A DNA stretch of 64,000 nt from Acinetobacter equi. Lineage in GTDB: Bacteria > Pseudomonadota > Gammaproteobacteria > Pseudomonadales > Moraxellaceae. Under the pieces are notes generated by a model, which was not told where the DNA came from, did not search any database, and saw nothing but the letters and a program-made list of their open reading frames with translations. The stretch spans positions 1,798,001-1,862,000 of the forward strand of contig NZ_CP012808.1 in the NCBI RefSeq assembly GCF_001307195.1. Reading direction: 5' to 3'. Position numbers and translations under genes: made by a program. This document shows positions 62,585 through 64,000 of the stretch, piece by piece. Within the stretch, counting starts at the first letter, position 1; each line of letters starts with the position of its first letter.

Positions 62585-64000
62585 ATGCCACGTAAAAAAG
62601 AGGTCGTTGGTGGAGCGTTCGTAAAATACGATGCGGTAGTTCTTGGTTCTGGTCCTGCGGGTGAAGGTGCAGCAATGAAACTTGCCAAATCAGGTAAGCG
62701 AGTTGCAATTGTTGATATGCGAGAGCAGTTGGGTGGTAACTGTACACATGTAGGTACAATTCCAAGTAAAGCTTTACGTCAAACTGTTTCAAGTATTATT
62801 CGCTATCAACGTGATCCAATGTTCCAGAAAGTGGGAGAATGGAAGCACTTTACAATGAAACAAGTGTTGCGTAATGCGCACAAAGTGATTCAGCAACAAG
62901 TCGATACGCATTCACGATTCTATGATCGTAATAAGATTGATATCTATCATGGTCGTGCATACATTCAAGACAAAAATACAGTTCTCGTTTTTAGTCCAGA
63001 TGGAATTAAAGAAACTTTAATCTTTAAGCAACTTGTTATTGCAACAGGTTCACGTCCTTATCGTCCTGAAATTTTAGATTTTAATCATCCACGCGTATTT
63101 GATTCAGATAAAATTTTAGATCTAGATTTCACAATCCGTAAAATTATTATTTACGGTGCAGGTGTAATTGGATGTGAATATGCATCTATCTTTATTGGTC
63201 TAGATCATAAAGTTGATTTAATTAATACTCAGCCTAAATTACTGAGCTATTTAGATGATGAAATTTCTGATGCATTGTCTTATCACTTACGTGAACAGGG
63301 TGTATTAATTCGCCATAATGAACAAATTGATCATTTAGAGACTTTTGATGATCATGTTGTTCTACATTTGCAAAGTGGTAAGAAAATTAAAGCAGATGCG
63401 ATTCTTTGGTGTAATGGCCGTTCAGGCAACACAGATGGTCTAGGTCTTGAAAATGTAGGCTTAAAACCAAATAGTCGTGGGCAATTGGCTGTAAATGATC
63501 AATATCAAACAGAAATAGACAATATCTATGCTGCTGGTGATGTAATTGGTTGGCCATCGCTTGCTTCTGCTGCATATGACCAAGGCCGTTGTGCAGGTGC
63601 AAATATGAGTGGTGAAGTAGATGTTGCACCAGTAACAGATATTCCTACTGGTATTTATACCATTCCAGAAATTTCTTCAATTGGTAAAACTGAACAGCAA
63701 TTAACGGAAGAAAAAATTCCGTATGAAGTTGGTCAGTCATCTTTCCGTTATTTAGCGCGTGCGCAAATTACGGGTGATACAGTGGGTGAATTAAAAATTT
63801 TATTCCATCGTGAAACCTTAGAAATTTTAGGCGTTCATTGTTTTGGTAATAATGCTTCAGAAATTATCCATATTGGTCAGGCTGTTATGAATAGCCCGAA
63901 CAATACAATTAAGTATTTTGTTGAAACAACATTTAACTATCCAACGATGGCGGAAGCTTATCGTGTAGCGACTTTAAATGGCATGAACCGTTTATTCTAA
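62585..64000 (+). CDS. sthA: soluble pyridine nucleotide transhydrogenase
   Basis: A 471-residue cytosolic flavoprotein (Si-specific transhydrogenase) that moves hydride between NADPH and NAD+. The FAD motif [10 protein letters not shown] lies near residue 18-27. The disulfide-reductase signature is present but the second redox Cys is replaced by Thr ([13 protein letters not shown]), the mark of SthA rather than lipoamide dehydrogenase. The second Rossmann motif [13 protein letters not shown] lies near 196-208. The end, NGMNRLF, with TAA at the very last three bases, shows the gene is complete. GAGGAG precedes the ATG. It is divergent from lipA. Confidence 0.95.
   Translation: MPRKKEVVGGAFVKYDAVVLGSGPAGEGAAMKLAKSGKRVAIVDMREQLGGNCTHVGTIPSKALRQTVSSIIRYQRDPMFQKVGEWKHFTMKQVLRNAHKVIQQQVDTHSRFYDRNKIDIYHGRAYIQDKNTVLVFSPDGIKETLIFKQLVIATGSRPYRPEILDFNHPRVFDSDKILDLDFTIRKIIIYGAGVIGCEYASIFIGLDHKVDLINTQPKLLSYLDDEISDALSYHLREQGVLIRHNEQIDHLETFDDHVVLHLQSGKKIKADAILWCNGRSGNTDGLGLENVGLKPNSRGQLAVNDQYQTEIDNIYAAGDVIGWPSLASAAYDQGRCAGANMSGEVDVAPVTDIPTGIYTIPEISSIGKTEQQLTEEKIPYEVGQSSFRYLARAQITGDTVGELKILFHRETLEILGVHCFGNNASEIIHIGQAVMNSPNNTIKYFVETTFNYPTMAEAYRVATLNGMNRLF

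Noticed and set aside
1..64000. CRISPR arrays, insertion sequences and rRNA genes
   Set aside because: No regularly spaced repeats, transposase genes with terminal inverted repeats, or rRNA-like stretches were seen on either strand.

Overview
The window looks like a chromosomal segment of a low-GC gammaproteobacterium of the Acinetobacter type (Moraxellaceae). This is inferred from AT-rich codon use and from the housekeeping proteins: AmpG with a large periplasmic insert, EpmB beside EF-P, a Vfr-type CRP opposite an OsmC protein, fused RlmKL, DacC, AhpF, LipA and SthA. No 16S rRNA or species marker is present, so the species is not assigned.

Layout. Positions 1-11,650 are core host genes: a partial gene at the left edge, ampG-gloA, a bile-acid-symporter-like transporter, rpmE, a PilZ protein downstream of epmB, efp, cstA with its small YbdD/YjiX partner, and an outer-membrane barrel protein. 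A tRNA-Val(GAC) gene at 12,161 is the attachment site of a prophage running to about 33,200 (roughly 21 kb). Positions 33,485-64,000 return to host genes: a decayed beta-propeller gene, an LLM monooxygenase, an SPFH protein, tas, crp/vfr, an OsmC-family gene, clpB, rlmKL, dacC, an M61 peptidase, an ExoX-like exonuclease, a secreted subtilase cluster, a lipoprotein hydrolase, glyA, rnk, a three-gene TelA operon, ahpF, lipA and sthA.

The prophage is lambda-like (siphovirus) and clearly defective. Its left end holds a tyrosine integrase, a small HTH protein and the 3' part of a methyltransferase. That methyltransferase runs directly, head to head, into a capsid gene that has lost its own 5' end, so the junction near 14,172 marks a large internal deletion. 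Repressor, replication, terminase, portal and protease genes are all absent. What remains is a largely complete sequence of head-completion, tail, host-recognition and lysis genes. These include a tail chaperone with a lambda-type GGGAAAG -1 frameshift site, a tape measure protein with a lytic transglycosylase domain, TipJ, a tail fibre carrying an M14 metallocarboxypeptidase domain, a holin, a SAR-type GH24 endolysin, and nested Rz/Rz1 spanins. Interspersed accessory genes (morons) encode a Rha-like protein, a lipoprotein with a small exported protein, an ATP-grasp ligase, and a two-TM coiled-coil protein next to attR. TTACGTCA repeats at 11-bp spacing lie just inside both ends and fit integrase arm-type sites; one overlaps the int start codon.

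How the parts fit. Most host genes are single units or short operons closed by clear hairpin terminators. The most unusual items are the M14 carboxypeptidase fibre followed by an ATP-grasp ligase, the exact deletion scar, the hybrid tRNA-Val left by integration, duplicated sigma-32-like promoters before clpB, and the uncharacterised TelA operon. All calls come from reading the sequence and recalled family knowledge; no database search was run.
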